Source: Cordia subcordata
Lineage: Eukaryota > Streptophyta > Magnoliopsida > Boraginales > Cordiaceae
Length of the DNA stretch: 64,000 bases
Assembly (NCBI GenBank): GCA_028554755.1
Contig: JAPTOF010000014.1
Location: 6,510,001 to 6,574,000, forward strand
Direction: 5' to 3'
Below, one piece after another: positions 11,465 to 23,884 of the stretch. The notes below the pieces were generated by a model. It had not been told where the DNA came from. It was given only the letters and a program-made list of their open reading frames with translations, and searched no databases. Made by a program: the position numbers and the translations under genes. The first letter of the stretch is position 1. Every line of letters begins with the position of its first letter.

Positions 11465-14400
11465 ATGGACAAGCTGTTTGGATTTTCGGATTCAAACGAT
11501 ATAAGCGGGAGCAGCAGCTTGTCTTGCGTCGGTGGCAACACGGAGACGCTCTCGCCGGAGCCTTCGCCGGAGCTGCCCGACGTGGCGGCGCTGAAACGCC
11601 TGTCGGAGACCTTAGAATCGATCTTCTTTAACACGTCGTCGGCGGACTTCGACTATTTCGCCGACTCGAAGCTGGTGGCGTCCGGCGGGAGGGAGATTCC
11701 GGTGCACCGGTGCATCTTGTCGGCGAGGAGTCCGTTCTTCAGGAACGTTTTCTCGGCAAGGAAAGAGAAACATAACACTGCGAAGCTGGAGCTGAAGGAG
11801 TTGACGAAGGAGCGTGACGTCAGCTATGACGCGGTCGTCACCGTGCTGGTGTATCTGTACAGCGGTAAAGTTAGGGATTGGCCGAAGGATGTGTGTTGTT
11901 GTGTTGATGACGAGTGTTTACATGTAGCGTGTAGGCCAGCCCTGGAGTTTATGGTGGAGGTTCTGTATGCTTCTTTCGCATTTAAGATACCTGAATTGGT
12001 CTCAAAGTTTCAGGTAATGAATCTGATCTGTTAATTTGAGCTATTGTAAATTAATCACCTCGTCTAAAAGTTAAGTTGTTAGCTTGCAACGCTGTTCGCG
12101 CGTGCATTTTGTTTTATCCAAGTCTTGCATTAAGTGTTGCACGTTAGATATTTTTTGTTGAAACGTGTGGCGATGGAATTAAAACCACACTTTTGTTGAT
12201 CTGGCTCCAGTTTAGGTGGAGTGGTTAATTTTGCAAGTTGTTTTTCTGTTCATTGAACAGTTCATGATTGTTTATAGTAGTGATTTTGATTGCTATAGTG
12301 ATAAAATGATCTTGTAGTGATGGAATTTAAGAATGCAAGTGCAATACATTTTGGTTTGTTATATCGAACTTTGTCATGGAGTAGTGTATTATGACAGGTC
12401 TATATTGCATTTGGAAATGTTTTGTGGTTTATGGAGAAGCGCAATTGTGTTCTAAGAACTTGTTTCACAGAACAACACAGTGAAGTTAGAAGTCTTTTTG
12501 TAGCGATGGCTACAGCAATTCTAATTTGTTTATATAACTTCATTTAGTTGTTTACGCTGAGAAGGATTGCTATCTGAGGGTATATTATGGCCTTCTTGAA
12601 CCTGGTCAACCAATTAGGGAAATTTGACTTGAAGTTCAAAGATAGTTCTCAGGTGATGTGATCCTCTCAAGTATAGATGGTTTAAGTGGGTGATCATTGG
12701 TGAGACACTTAGAGAGACATGGTGCAACTTTGTTCACTTGCGTGCCTTTAGAGTTTCTCCAGGAACAAGTTCTCAAGTCATATCTGAAAGATTTTAGTAT
12801 TGATATTTTCTCCCTTTAACAGGTGCTTATTGTTTTCTTCAACATTTTGTGAAATTAGTTTAGAGGGGGTTCTAAGAGCCATGTTACCTTGTTTCCCTTG
12901 CTTCTCAAGGATCGAGAGAGCTGCAAAACTGAAGCAATGGAAAAGATGAACATCTTTGGTTTCTGAGGAATGTAATCTCAACTTTAATGGCAATATAAAT
13001 GTGATAACATGTGAAGAAATCCTGTTTGAAATGGTCAAAGCATATAAGAACGACTGGTTAAATTATTCAAATGTGATACTCTATAGTTTAGGAAAATCGC
13101 ATCATGAAAGGTTCTCATCATGTGTCATATTTATACAACACTCTTTCCTTTTAAGTCGTGGCTTGTGAGATCAAATTCCTTTTGGTTGCTAATTTCTCCC
13201 AAATATTTATGTTGCATTTTGACATGTGTTGCAGAGGCACCTGCTAGACGTCATTGACAAAGCAATAGCAGATGACATATTGATGGTTTTGTCTGTTGCA
13301 AATACGTGCAGTAAGGCTTGTGAGAGATTGCTTACAAGGTGTATTGAGATTATTGTCAATTCTGACATTGATGCTGTAACTCTCAATAGGGCCTTGCCCC
13401 ACCCTATCGTGAAACAAATTGTTGATTTGCGATTGGATCTTGAGTTGCAAGTGCCCAAAAGCAGCAACTCTCCTGATAAACATGTGAAGAGAATTCACAG
13501 AGCTTTGGAATCTGATGATGTCGAGCTAGTGAGAATGCTACTGAAAGAGGGACATACGACACTGGATGATGCTTGTGCCCTCCATTATGCTGTTGCCTAT
13601 TGTGATGCGAAAATAACAACAGAGCTTCTTGATCTAGCCCTTGCTGATGTGAACCATATAAATTCAAGGGGATACACTGTGCTTCATGTTGCTGCAATGA
13701 GAAAAGAGCCTAAAATTATAGTATCCCTTTTAACTAAGGGAGCTCGGCCGTCGGATCTCACTTCAGATGGTAGGAAAGCCCTTCAGATCTCAAAGAGGCT
13801 TACAAGAGTTGCAGATTATAACAAGTCTACAGAAAAAGGGGAAGCTACATCAGCGGATCGGTTATGCATTGAGATTTTGGAACAAGCAGAAAGAAGAGAT
13901 CCATTACTAGGGGAAGCTTCAGTTTCTCTTGCTATGGCAGGCGATGATCTGCGTATGAAATTGTTGTACCTTGAAAACAGAGGTAAATTTACCTCTTTGG
14001 TGCCAAATTGTCTTTTAGTAAGATTGTCTGTCTATTTCTCCTGGTTATTTCTCTTAAATGCACATTTGTGCTTTCACTTGTCAACTTATATTGTTAACTT
14101 ATGCCTTTCTGATGGAGATAGGATCTACTAGATTCTTCTGACTCTGTCAGTTCGGAATGCTGATTTCCTTTTTCAGTAAATAAATTGCCATTTTTCTTCA
14201 AGAGTAAAAGTAAATGAAAAATAAATGTAAAATAGGGAGAACAGGAAGGGGGACGGGGGAAAAGAGGAAAAAGGGAAAAGTGAATTTACTTTATTGTTGA
14301 ATTAATCATTATTGGGATGTGATGTAGGTTTCTCATGTAGAGTTAAGGTGATGGGAGGAAAAAGTTCTATCTAGATGTATACTAGTTGAAGGTGACTTAA

Positions 14401-17400
14401 ATCTACCTCCATTTGATTTTGACCAGACAATGTTGCCGCTCTAAGTTATCTGAGATGACATTGACCTTCTCTTTTAGTTGCTGAAGTAGATGAAACCCAC
14501 TAACTCACAAGATGAAGCAATCGATGTTTGGTTAAACTGAATAATGTTAGTCTGAGTGTTATTGGTGATGGCAGTGGTTTGTGGTGCTGCTCTCTAATGG
14601 GGTGTTGCTTTAATGATAGATTAGTTAGGAGAGGGGTTTCTATGGAGAGGAGGTCTAATGTTCAATAATATTGATGTAATCTGTTATTCCAGCATTGCAG
14701 TTTTATGTATCTTTTTCTCCTTCTTAGACAAATGTATGTTGGGAATAGAATATTAGCCTAATATCTCCACCTCAGATTGTGTGATTTTCCATCACCTCAC
14801 AAATTAGAACAAGTGGACACAAATTAGTAATGCGAGGGTTTGAAAGGCGAAAGAGTTTAGAGGAGGACATCTGACTAATCTGTACTCTAATTGAATGTGA
14901 TCTGTGATTACCTTAAATAGAAAGAAATGTCACAAAAATAGGAAATGAAAGAAACAACAAAAGCAAAAAGGGGAATAACAGGAATATATATATGTGTGTG
15001 TGTGTATATGTATGTATATAGATGTATATGTACGTGCATGTGCATATGTATTTATGGCTGATGCTTCAAAGTTGTCAAATTTAGGGAAGGACCGGTAACT
15101 GATGCCATCTAGCTGTGTTTTCTGCCCACTAATTTCTGCATACTAGTAAAGTTCAGATTCTTGTCACTCACTGGCCAATATGCCCAGAAGTCATTATTTT
15201 GAGTCCTATTTGCATTAGTTATAAGATTATTTCAACTTGAGATGTAAGTGAAGGTTACCATTTGACATGGGCTTTTCATGCTCTTCTACTTAAGATCGGA
15301 AAACCATAAACAAGGAAAAAGTAATCAATTAAATTACACTGAAGAGATCAAACTGAGTCAAATGAAGTTTGATAGCCTCCCTGCTTACTATACTACATTT
15401 CCCTTATTTCTCTTGGAATATTGTTTGAATATTTTCCTTTTATTTTCTTTTTTATTGCCTTTATAAGTTCTGATATGTTGTAATAGAAATCAATTGTGTG
15501 TGTGTTCAAAATTAAAGGTAAACAAAGGGAGGAAGAGAAATCATGTTGGGGAAATTTATGTAAACTAAAGACATTAGTCGCAACCAGCAATAGTGGCTAT
15601 AGAACAGGGGAAACATAATGTCTACATCATGAAGGTGGCTGTGGAACAGAGATAGATAATGTCTATGTCTTGAAGCCATGGTAATTGTGAAAATACAAAA
15701 GAGCCTATTTATAGATTACTAAACTAATAACAAATTTGGTTTAAAAAAAAGAAACTCGTCTAATTATAAGAATACTATAAACTAGTCTAACAAAGAAAAG
15801 CTAAACACTTGTCTATAATAATGCCTAAAATCAAACCTAAACTAGTTGTCATAATATGAGGAATTATATTAAATCCTAACTATACTTTAACACTAACCAT
15901 TGTGCTGTCTTGTAATGTATATGTTGATGCAATAATTATATTCATGGTGATTTCACTAATGACTGAAATCTTTTTAACACACCATTATTGAACTTGTATC
16001 TTACTGGTTTGCATGCGTCTGTCAATGCATTAATTTTGATCTGAGGCCAAGTGTACTACACAGCACTAGATTTGATGTGCACACTAGTGCAGACTTTCTG
16101 GTGCATACCATGGCTTGTTCCATTAACAGGAAGCAGCGGATGAGACTGCTCTAGGTCTTATTGATGAATGAAGTGAATTGATTAAACTGTACATAGTTTT
16201 TTATGGCTTCTTACTTTGTTGAATACTACTAGGTCTGTCCATCTTTCTTTGGTGAAATAGACATTGAAAATGTTTCAGGTATCTCTGCTCCATCGTTGAC
16301 ATCTTTCTTAGAAGGAAACGGCTGCCGATTGAGAAACACCATTTCATGATTCTGCAATCCCCCTAGTCGAGCTGCTCATGTTTATCTTTAGCCTATGATG
16401 ATTGGCATCAGACCATTGTCCTTCACGAGTTATTTGATATTTATCTCCCTGTATTCTATTGGCCTTGGGGACTGAAAGGACGATAAACGATTGAACCTAT
16501 TTGAAGTAATTTTAAATTATCACTAAACAGCCTTTATTTTTTTTAAAAAAATTTATTTTCCTTTTGGATTTTTTTTTTTAATTTCAATTCTAATGGTTGA
16601 TTCTCATGGTTGCCCCTGATGTTTAACCTTTTTCAGTTGGGCTGGCTAAACTTTTATTCCCCATGGAAGCAAAAGTTGCCATGGATATTGCACAAGTTGA
16701 TGGTACTTCTGAATTCCAATTAGCTACAATCAGCAGGAATATGGCTAATGCCCCTAGAACAGCTGTGGACTTGAACGAGGCACCTTTCAAGATCAACGAG
16801 GAACATCTGAATAGGCTGAGAGCACTCTCCAAAACTGGTAGAACACATAATTTTGATTACCTGCAAAACTTTGTTCTTTTCCTTTTTGCAGTTAGTTTAC
16901 TTTATATGTCTAAAATCAGATTCTAAAGCATGCCTAGCGACTAGGAAAGATAGATGTTTGAGCTTCTTAAAGAATATAGGATCTATTTATCGAATAGAAG
17001 ATTGGTTCCTCCCAAGAAAAATTGTCCAAACAATGGCTCCAAATATGTTTTTGCCTCGTATATGAAATTACCAAAGAGGCTACAGGTGAATTTAGACTTC
17101 AAATTATGGAAATACGAGTATATTGAGGACACTTTAGACCTTGTCTTATCCAGAGCACAAAATGATATATGCTTCGTAGCTGGCCCTTAATCAGAAAACG
17201 GTCACCGTCTTTATGTTAGGTTCTAATAAACATGTTAGTTATATCTAGATTTATTTAGTTCTTAAAACCCAAGATGCACATATGAATAGGGCGCTGGAGT
17301 AGCTAAACCAAAGGGCAAATTTTCAGTATAATCTACAACTGCAGGGCCCTTCTGGATTTCTCGCCAAATACGATGATGATAGTGTTGAATTTATTAGTAT

Positions 17401-17736
17401 GGACTATGGTCTTGATATAAACATAGTGGGTTAACCAGTTCAGTTGTACTGTCTTGCGCAGTGGAACTCGGGAAGCGCTTTTTCCCTCGCTGTTCAGAGG
17501 TACTAAATAAGATCATGGATGCGGACGATTTATCAGAAATAGCTTATACGGGAGGCGATACCCCAGAAGAGCGGGTACAGAAGAAACAAAGGTACATGGA
17601 ACTCCAAGAAGTTTTGAGCAAGGCTTTCAGTGAGGATAAAGAAGAATTTAACAGGACTAATAATAACTTATCATCTTCGTCTTCGTCGTCCGTGGGGCTA
17701 ATGAAGCCCAATGGCGAGAGCACCCTCATAAACTAG
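11465..17736 (+). CDS. NPR1: NPR1: BTB/ankyrin salicylic-acid receptor and SAR coactivator, 590 aa
   Basis: Exons: 11465-12013, 13235-13982, 16637-16837 and 17462-17736 (1773 nt, 591 codons with stop), the usual four-exon layout. NPR1 moves to the nucleus on salicylic acid and redox signals and acts with TGA factors on defence genes. BTB is at about 64-138. The equivalent of redox Cys82 is C83 (HRCILSARS). A C2HC finger lies at 144-156 (C144-146, C151, H153, C156). Ankyrin repeats occupy about 265-380 ([28 protein letters not shown]). The C-terminal salicylate-binding region begins near LENR, whose Arg is residue 432, the number of the key Arg in Arabidopsis NPR1. VDLNEAP (476-482) resembles the VDLNETP motif of NPR3/NPR4. 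The tail ends [10 protein letters not shown] and lacks the basic cluster expected of an NLS. The NPR1 clade is favoured over NPR3/4 by [22 protein letters not shown]. Confidence 0.95.
13983..16636 (+). other. NPR1 intron 2 (2.65 kb), with an LTR-like segment
   Basis: Donor GTAAAT at 13983 and acceptor TTTTTCAG ending at 16636; nothing in it codes. It holds a TA/TG microsatellite at about 14983-15050 and an LTR-like piece at 15550-15892. Introns 1 (12014-13234) and 3 (16838-17461) are unremarkable. Confidence 0.8.
15550..15892 (-). mobile_element. LTR-like fragment in NPR1 intron 2
   Basis: Read on the minus strand from 15892 the segment starts TGTTAAAGTATAGTTAGG and later has a promoter-like CTATAAATAGGCTC, a layout common in plant LTRs. 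No internal region, primer binding site or target duplication could be identified, so it may be a truncated solo LTR or a chance resemblance. Confidence 0.3.
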
Positions 17737-17945
17737 ATGTCCTGACTGGAGAGATGAAGCAAGGAAAACGTGGTGTTTTGTTGTATCATATTTTTCTAAT
17801 TCTTTTGGGTTGATTATTAGTTAAACCTCTTGATGTATACGAAGCATTGTACGTCGTCCCTTTGTTTTGATTGTGCGACATTTTTTAACTCAAACGTGTA
17901 CAATTCTGTAGCTCAGAATGATACCTCTTTTCGTATTTCATATAC

Positions 17946-17977
<32 letters not shown>

Positions 17978-18419
17978 AGATACGCAAGAAATCTTGAATT
18001 GAAAGAAATATAATCTATCTTTGGATATTAGAAATTTGTATAAGATTTTGGCAATGTATTTGCCTACTTAAGTTGCTGGTATTGAACATATCTGGCAGCT
18101 CTCTCTATCTATATATCTATCTGTACATCTATTATATCTTCCACAAGCGCTTCCTATAGGGGCCCATGCTGACGCCATAAGTAGCCTAAGCTTATGCTGT
18201 CAAGTTTATTTATTTATTTATTTTTGGTCAACAAATTAAATTATGATCAACTCAACTGACGCCGGTAGTCTCGAACGCCATGTACGATGCATTAAACAAT
18301 CCTCTCGGAGGATTATCTATCCAATTATAAGGAAAAGAATCTATTTTTACATTCTTAGCTAGTCCCATTTGCACTTCCACAAATGAGTAACGCTAATCCT
18401 CATAACCAAAAGGAAATTG

Positions 18420-18665
18420 TTTGTGTGTTTGGAGTGATCTTATTTTAATATACTTATTCTACTGAAATTTGGAGATATTTTATAAGATTTAAAATATCTT
18501 ATTATATGTAACAAACATTCTATAATTGTAAAATATAAGATAGAATGAATTGCTTATGTCTTATATAATAAAAAGTATGGTTTGTTTTGAGTTTTTATAT
18601 GATACTTGTGATAAAATGTTTTAAATCTTATAGTATTATAAAATAAGATTATAACAAAAAGAGCA
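18420..18665 (-). mobile_element. MITE-like repeat, relative of a segment in the 1.87-kb array
   Basis: The phrase GTGTTTGGAGTGATCTTATTTTAA at its start matches, on the opposite strand, the segments around 40340-40625, 42225-42515 and 44125-44395 (for example 42475-42510). Shared features run through ATTTTATAAGAT, TACTTTTTAT and AAGCAAT phrases. AT-rich, non-coding, no clear target duplication. Confidence 0.55.
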
Positions 18666-18689
18666 TGTGTCAAGTGAATGAATATATGC

Positions 18690-18800
18690 AGAATTAGGTA
18701 GTAGTTCAAATTGTTGATCCTCTATCAGTGATGTTATAAGTTCGAATCCCGTAAAGAACGGAAGGTTGGGTTGGGGATGAGGGTTTTAAACAAAATAAAT
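18690..18800 (+). mobile_element. SINE-like sequence (tRNA-derived)
   Basis: It has a B-box-like AGTTCGAATCCCG (about 18740) preceded by a plausible A box (TAGGTAGTAGTTC). It ends with GTTGGGTTGGGGATG followed by GGGTTTT, the same 3' phrase as the SINE at 37153-37293. Short AATGAAT repeats on both sides (18677 and 18802) may be a target duplication. Confidence 0.5.
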
Positions 18801-21800
18801 AAATGAATTATCCACAAAACACTAGTAAATTTAGGGAAGCAGTTTTTTCAATAATTCTGACCCAAACAAGAAAAAGAAAAAGAAAATCATCAACAAAAGA
18901 TGTTCATTTTCTTCAACAATTCAGACCCAAAAAAGAAAAAGAAAAAGAAAAAAAATCTTCAAGAAATCTTCATTATATTCAATTTAGAGATGGCAATAGA
19001 GTAGATTCCTGCCTTGCCCCTGCTGCTTTTAAATCCTATTCCTTCCTTGCCCTATTATCAAATCTTTGTGCGGATAGTGACTAGTTATCAATTTTTTTTT
19101 AACTTTTTTTTTGAGTTTATGGAAAGTTATAAAAGAGGCTTTCCTGCAATACATAAATTCAAGATGTCAATCACATTAAAATAGAATAATGTATCACTAA
19201 ATTTCTTGAATTAACAAAATTGAAAAATGTGAAAAAAAATTATGAATAAAATAGATAGGTGCATTTTCATATTTAATGAGCATTTTAAAAGAAATAGATT
19301 AAAAAATATTTTTTGCATGAATAGGAAGAGAGTGACTCAAAGTAATTTGGGAAAAAAAAAGTTATGTCATAAAGACACGTGACATTAATAAAAGAAGCAA
19401 AATCATCACTTTGTAAATACACACATATATATAACATAAATTTGGAAACAATCAATTTTATATTATTTATCATGTATATGGTTTCGCGATAGTCAGTCAA
19501 ATTTGAAAATTGATTTGATATACTTATATATATGTGTGTATAATTTACTATAAAAAAGAATTTGAATATGAATTATTTTATTTTTATAAATGATAATTGT
19601 AAAGATAGTTTTTGAGGAAAAAATAAACTATGATAGTATAACATGTGACATGACTAAATAAAATAACAACATTAATTTATATAATAAATCGATAATATGC
19701 ATAGGTATAGACGTTAAAGAAAGTTATTATGTTCTCTTATTTTATACATCCCAATATCACATCTTCTATTTATAACTGTTCATTATATTTGATGAAATAT
19801 CAATCTTTGAACATGGTTAAAAGTTGCTGTCAAATCTAAAAAAGTAAATACGATCAACAACCCCTCGCACTCATTATCCCCATTCCCATCTGATTAATAA
19901 CCTCTTCTAATTATTGATATTTTGAATAACTAAAAAGTAAAATTACATTCATTTATATAATAAATTAATCTTAACACTATAATTGTAAATTCCAAACTCT
20001 CCTCTAATTTATTTTTATTTTTATATTTTTATATTTTTTTTCTCAATCACAATCATTTAATTTGATATAATTTTAAAACAAGAGCTATTCCCGAGTCTTT
20101 TAAATTTTTTTTTTCAGCAAAATTGGAAATATTTCAGTCAACAGTCCACTGAGGGACATTCAGGCATTAAAAAACAAAAAAAAAATTGAAGTACATGATA
20201 AGCAATCTTCCTCATAATTGAGTTAGGAATTTCTCTGGTTGATCTGCTTTGGAAGGATTCTCACGGAATTGGTATGGGGTAACCATATGTATATTTCATT
20301 AAATCTTTACTAATTGGTCTTTGGCCTTCTTTTAAAATTTAAAAAAAAATCCTTTCATATTTTTAGGGATAAAGTATGTTATGGTTCATAATCTTATTAC
20401 TTTTCTTTTTTAAAATTAGTTTATGTTATTTTCAAATGTTAAAAATCTTTCATGTTTTATAAATATAATCAAATTTACCTTTATTATTTTAAAATGTGAA
20501 TATTAATCCTTTGAGTGACAATTATAGTGAGAAAAAGAGAGAGAGAGAGAGAGAGAGATCATATTCAAGGCTTTTCTGAATGACAATTATATATAGCAGT
20601 GACACTGTACAAGTTATAATAAGTAAGGAAGGAACGCTTTAGAGAGAAACCTCCACAGGAACAGTGGTGGGCAAAGTGGAAGCGAAAATGTCAGCTTAAG
20701 TAACTCAAAAATCGGTAAGAATCCAATGTCCCGGACACTTAATCTATCATCACCGTTGGGACAATTAGACATCTAACTCTTCCACCGAGTCCCTACACCT
20801 ATCTTTTTTTTTTACTCTCCGAATCTTTATTTGAATCAGAAGAGAGATTTCAAGCAATTGTAGATCTATCCACTCTATCGGTAACCAAGTCAGATCTATT
20901 GGTTCTTTTTTTTCATAAAGAATTATCTTTTTTTTAAAAAAAGCTCTAAATTTTTTGTTATAAGAAAAATTAGAAATCTAAAAAAAACACAAATTCAATT
21001 TTCTCAAAAACCAAAACTTTTTAACTCTCAAATAACACATTTTTTTAAAAAATATAAAAATACTTTTAAGAAAAGTCTAATTCAAACAAATCTTTGATCA
21101 CTAATCTTAGTTTCATGTTTCATCAGCAACCACAAATTAATTACCCTTTAGCGGTTTTCTTACTTAGAAAAAAGGAGTGGATCCTCATCTTTACTTTATT
21201 TAGTGTGACCCACTAACCAAATTAAGATCCGCGGCACCACAAGTAATCAGCCGCGTGGCACCTCACAGAATTTGTTTGAACTTTTTAATTTTTCTTGACA
21301 AACATTTTGCATCTCCATTCACATTTCCTACTCAGGATCACACTAGCATTTATCCATTTTGTCAAAACTATGGGGAACATGCACCAAGCCCCTTAACAAG
21401 TTCAAGCACAATAAGACGGTATTCGGCTTCACTTATAAGTTAGACAAACTTAGAGGGTGTTTAGCTTTATTTATAAGTAAATTTTATTACTTAGAAACAG
21501 ATCCAAAAAGAAAAAGAAAAAACAAAACTTTTTTTTTTGCAACTGCTAAAAATAAGTGGTTTTGTTGATAGGGAATTTACTTGATAAAACTTGACCACTA
21601 AATAATAAACCCCTAGTGCAATAACCAGTCCTAAGACCATTACACTGGTTACTTTACGGCATTAACTCAATTAGCAAAGGACTAGATTCGAACCCGAATC
21701 ATTAACTTATCCTAAGACATTTGTTGATCATATAAAGAAACAATTTTACCTATTAAGAAAACATCCTCCTACTTTAATTAAATATTTCTTTTTAAATATT

Positions 21801-22432
21801 TTAACAAATATTACTACTCATTAACACATAATTATCAACTATACCAACAACTTATGCATATACTTTATCCAAACACACTTTTCAACAAAACACTTCTCTA
21901 TTTATTTCTCAATCACACCTTTAGACTAGCACAACTAAAATAAAGAAAAAACAGCTGCATGAATTTCCTACTACGCAAATTCGTCAGAGATAAAAAAAAA
22001 TAGAAATAAAATTCACAAACTTCACCAATTCTGCCATTTCCAAGAACCATCACTTGTGCAATAGACCACCACCCTAAGATCAGCATATCACTTTTATTTA
22101 ACTTACAAGACAAAATGTACATCTCCTGGACTGCTAAAAGAACCTAAAACAAGAAGATAAAATCAGGCAGAATTTACACTGATTCAGATAAGTGATTAAA
22201 GAAACATGAAGCCTTAATTTTCACATTGAGAGTGATCATTTATCGTTTGCAGTGAGAAAGATCTTCCATACTTTGTTAGATTTCCATTTCTGAGGCTGCA
22301 GAAAGATGAGCAAAGCATGCCTTCTTTGCAATACTATCATCATGGTTATGATAAATGATCAAAAGGGTAATTGGATTGAAACTTGGAAAGTATCCAAGAT
22401 TATATACCACTTGCTCCACCTTAGAAATCCAT

Positions 22433-23853
22433 CTATGCACATACATCCCAGTCTGGAGATGGCTCTGCAATGAGATCCTCTAATTCATGAACAATGTCAG
22501 ACTGTTGTTCAGAACCTTTGGCTTCGTTCTCGTATATCATATCATCTTCCATCAACTTCTCCCACAGTATAAAGTTCTCAGACGCAGTATCTGGATTATC
22601 CGTTGCAGATGAAGCTTTTCTGTTCTGCTCCTGGATAGGGCTGCCCGAATCATCGGAAGAGAATAATATCTGTATCTCCGAGTAAATTGTCGCGAACTCT
22701 TCAGCAACTTCAGGGTTCTTCATTCCGTAGAGACCATCGTTAGCTGTATCACTACATGGATTACTAGTTTTGATAAACTGTCCTGAGCTTTCCCTGCTTG
22801 AAGGTGCAGCCAACCTCCTCTTCTTTGAAACTTCGCAAGTGCCTAGCGACTTTTTCTGCCTTACCTTCTCGATAACACGCTTCATCCAGGGAGGGTTACT
22901 GAATGCCTTGGTCATGACAATCACCATGTATTTTTGCTTAGCTTCAGAACACCGCAAACGGTCTTTGACAGTTTCTAAATCGCTCTCGGTGGTTTCCTGT
23001 TGCTTTTTAAGCTTCAGCAGTTCATTTTTCAACAAGTTCTGATCATTCTTCAGCTTCTGGACCTCTGCTTCTATCCCACACCTGTTAGAACCAAGCCAAC
23101 GCTGTGTTGACTCCTGCAGCGGCATCATTTGAGAATATTGCCTTCTTCTCTTGATGTTCTTCAGCAAATGCTTCTTCCCTTTCTGGAATGCTTCATTTGC
23201 GAACTCCCATCTATCTGCATCAATTTTCCTGAAACGCTGAGCAATTCCACAAACAAGATTCACTTCATCAATGCAAAAAATCAGCTAGAAACACCAAATA
23301 CAATCATCCAATGCCGAACCATACAGAGATCTCCAATATCCAACACCGCCCCTACAGCTACAGGAGGAGGCAGAAAAAGAAGTGACGTACTTAAAAGAAA
23401 TTTAAAAATGTAATGAAACATCCAATACCCAAAATGACATCAATTAGACACTCTAGAGTGAAACCACCCCGAAGAAATCACAACATAATACCGAAATCCC
23501 ATACCTAGAACTCTATTCATTATCATTCTGGTATTATACATCTATTCATACAACCATAAACATTCATATATACAAGATGGTTAGGTGCATGAAATTCTCG
23601 CTACGGGCGCTATAAACCAAGTCATGTGAATCCTACTGTAACATTATGTTGTATTTATATATACAATGTTCCAAGACTCAAATTCCAAGGCAGCCCAAGA
23701 TTCCATAATAAAAGCTAATTGGTTGAGAAGTGGCCTAAGAATTTAGATGGTTTTAAATTTTATTATTTTTAACGTGGGAGGACGTAAATACACATATAGA
23801 TGAACATATAGTTAAGGGTACTGCTTTAATATATATAAATATAAACATAAATA

Positions 23854-23884
<31 letters not shown>

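Larger units (their letters stand above)
17737..22432. other. Spacer between NPR1 and the HSF gene, with degraded repeats
   Basis: No gene is recognisable. It holds an ATGT tetranucleotide run (about 17951-17977), a MITE-like stretch (18420-18665), a SINE-like piece (18690-18800), a GA run (20533-20558) and much AT-rich sequence. The 93-codon open frame at 18803-19084 is low-complexity Lys/Glu-rich and is not believed to be a gene. Confidence 0.55.

Noticed and set aside
12956..13168. 70-codon open frame in NPR1 intron 1
   Set aside because: It lies between well-supported exons and resembles nothing; intronic by phase.
18803..19084. 93-codon Lys/Glu-rich open frame
   Set aside because: Arises from repeated AAAGAAAAAG-type DNA next to a SINE-like tail.
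21650..21700. tRNA-like GATTCGAACCC phrase
   Set aside because: The A-box and B-box candidates are too close together and no cloverleaf or SINE body can be drawn.
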